From NCBI GenBank assembly GCA_038150465.1, contig JAYOTP010000025.1:1-33417 (forward strand): DNA of 33,417 bases, given 5' to 3'. The notes beneath the pieces were generated by a model. The model saw only the letters and a program-made list of their open reading frames with translations, searched no databases and was not told where the DNA came from. Source of the stretch: RFXV01 sp038150465 (GTDB lineage: Bacteria > Bacteroidota > Bacteroidia > Flavobacteriales > Schleiferiaceae). Both the position numbers and the translations under genes were made by a program. This document shows, one piece after another, positions 33,068-33,417 of the stretch. How positions within the stretch are numbered: position 1 is the first letter of the stretch; each line of letters starts with the position of its first letter.

Positions 33068-33417
33068 TCAGTCTTTGATCAGGAGTTCCTGAGTAAAAGT
33101 GCCATCCGAGTCAGTGATGCGCAGTAGGTAGACCCCTTTTCGCAGATGCGAGAGATCGATCATTCGTTCCGATCCACCCTGGTAGATCCGAACGGAGCGC
33201 AGATCGAGGAGTTCCACACGCGCCGGCGATCCACCATCGATAAAGAGCAGATCCTTCACCGGGTTGGGATAGACGCTAACGCTCGGTGTCTCCGTATCGG
33301 CGATCAGCTCCAGGCCGGCGGACAAGCGCAATTCAATGAGTTTGGCGTCGTCCTTGAACGGTCCCTGATCGAAGGATTCAGAGGAAATGAGAAAGTCCAG
33401 CGGTCCTGTTTGCGCAA
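33068..33417 (-). CDS. C-terminal part of a T9SS cargo protein (5' end outside window)
   Basis: The frame is open to the right edge and ends at 33068, giving about 116 residues. The last 75 or so form a type A T9SS sorting domain: SVYPNPVKDLLFI, VELLDLRSVRIYQGG, LRKGVYLLRIT and a final ELLIKD. Upstream residues (PLDFLISSESFDQGPFKDDAK) belong to an unidentified passenger. A TTG at 33331 could be read as a start, but the frame continues without a stop, so it is internal. The protein is probably secreted across the outer membrane. Confidence 0.88.
   Translation of the reverse strand, partial: AQTGPLDFLISSESFDQGPFKDDAKLIELRLSAGLELIADTETPSVSVYPNPVKDLLFIDGGSPARVELLDLRSVRIYQGGSERMIDLSHLRKGVYLLRITDSDGTFTQELLIKD

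Noticed and set aside
1..33417. Insertion sequences, prophage, CRISPR arrays or attachment sites
   Set aside because: I saw no transposase, integrase, spaced repeat array or tRNA-end duplication. Gene content looks like ordinary core chromosome.

Overview
The window looks like chromosomal DNA from a member of the Bacteroidota, probably a free-living, Flavobacteriales-like organism. The evidence is two C-terminal type IX secretion (T9SS) sorting domains, a GWxTD-domain secreted protein, a fused alpha/beta 2-oxoacid dehydrogenase E1, a MurQ/DUF6095 gene pair, TAnnTTTG -7 promoter elements, no obvious Shine-Dalgarno sequences, and a complete-looking menaquinone gene cluster. A run of exactly 100 Ns (11604-11703) shows this is a scaffolded draft assembly. 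The order-level placement is inference. Genes are very tightly packed: no stretch over about 215 bp lacks a gene or RNA.

Layout. (1) 1-9396, + strand: the tail of an unknown gene, ychF, then a long, mostly overlapping menaquinone cluster: menI-type thioesterase, a membrane acyltransferase, menF, menD, menB, menA, menC, menE. No menH-like hydrolase is present in it. (2) 9393-15709, - strand: in transcription order a YeiH-type transporter, a GT4 glycosyltransferase, an H-NOX gas sensor, a soluble hybrid histidine kinase interrupted by the assembly gap, a transaldolase and a YciO-type Sua5 family protein. (3) 15805-15924: tRNA-His and its terminator. (4) 16137-23762, + strand: parE, two small membrane proteins, parC, then a secreted LVIVD-repeat protein with an inserted PA domain. 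(5) 23773-29087, - strand: in transcription order fused E1, an RsmB-like rRNA methyltransferase, murQ, a DUF6095 protein and a TVGFGD-filter potassium channel. (6) 29174-29611, + strand: aroQ. (7) 29586-33417, - strand: the end of a T9SS cargo gene, then GWxTD protein, LpxL/HtrB-like acyltransferase and GT2 glycosyltransferase.

How the genes fit together. AroQ belongs to the shikimate route that supplies chorismate, and MenF, MenD, MenC, MenE, MenB, MenI and MenA carry chorismate to demethylmenaquinone. H-NOX and the kinase form a probable nitric-oxide sensing pair. ParE and ParC form topoisomerase IV.

The least explained element is the pair of small membrane proteins wedged between parE and parC. 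They appear to be diverged tandem paralogues, and each junction in this four-gene run overlaps. The H-NOX/kinase pair, with direct repeats upstream and a degenerate Hpt domain, is the second point of interest.
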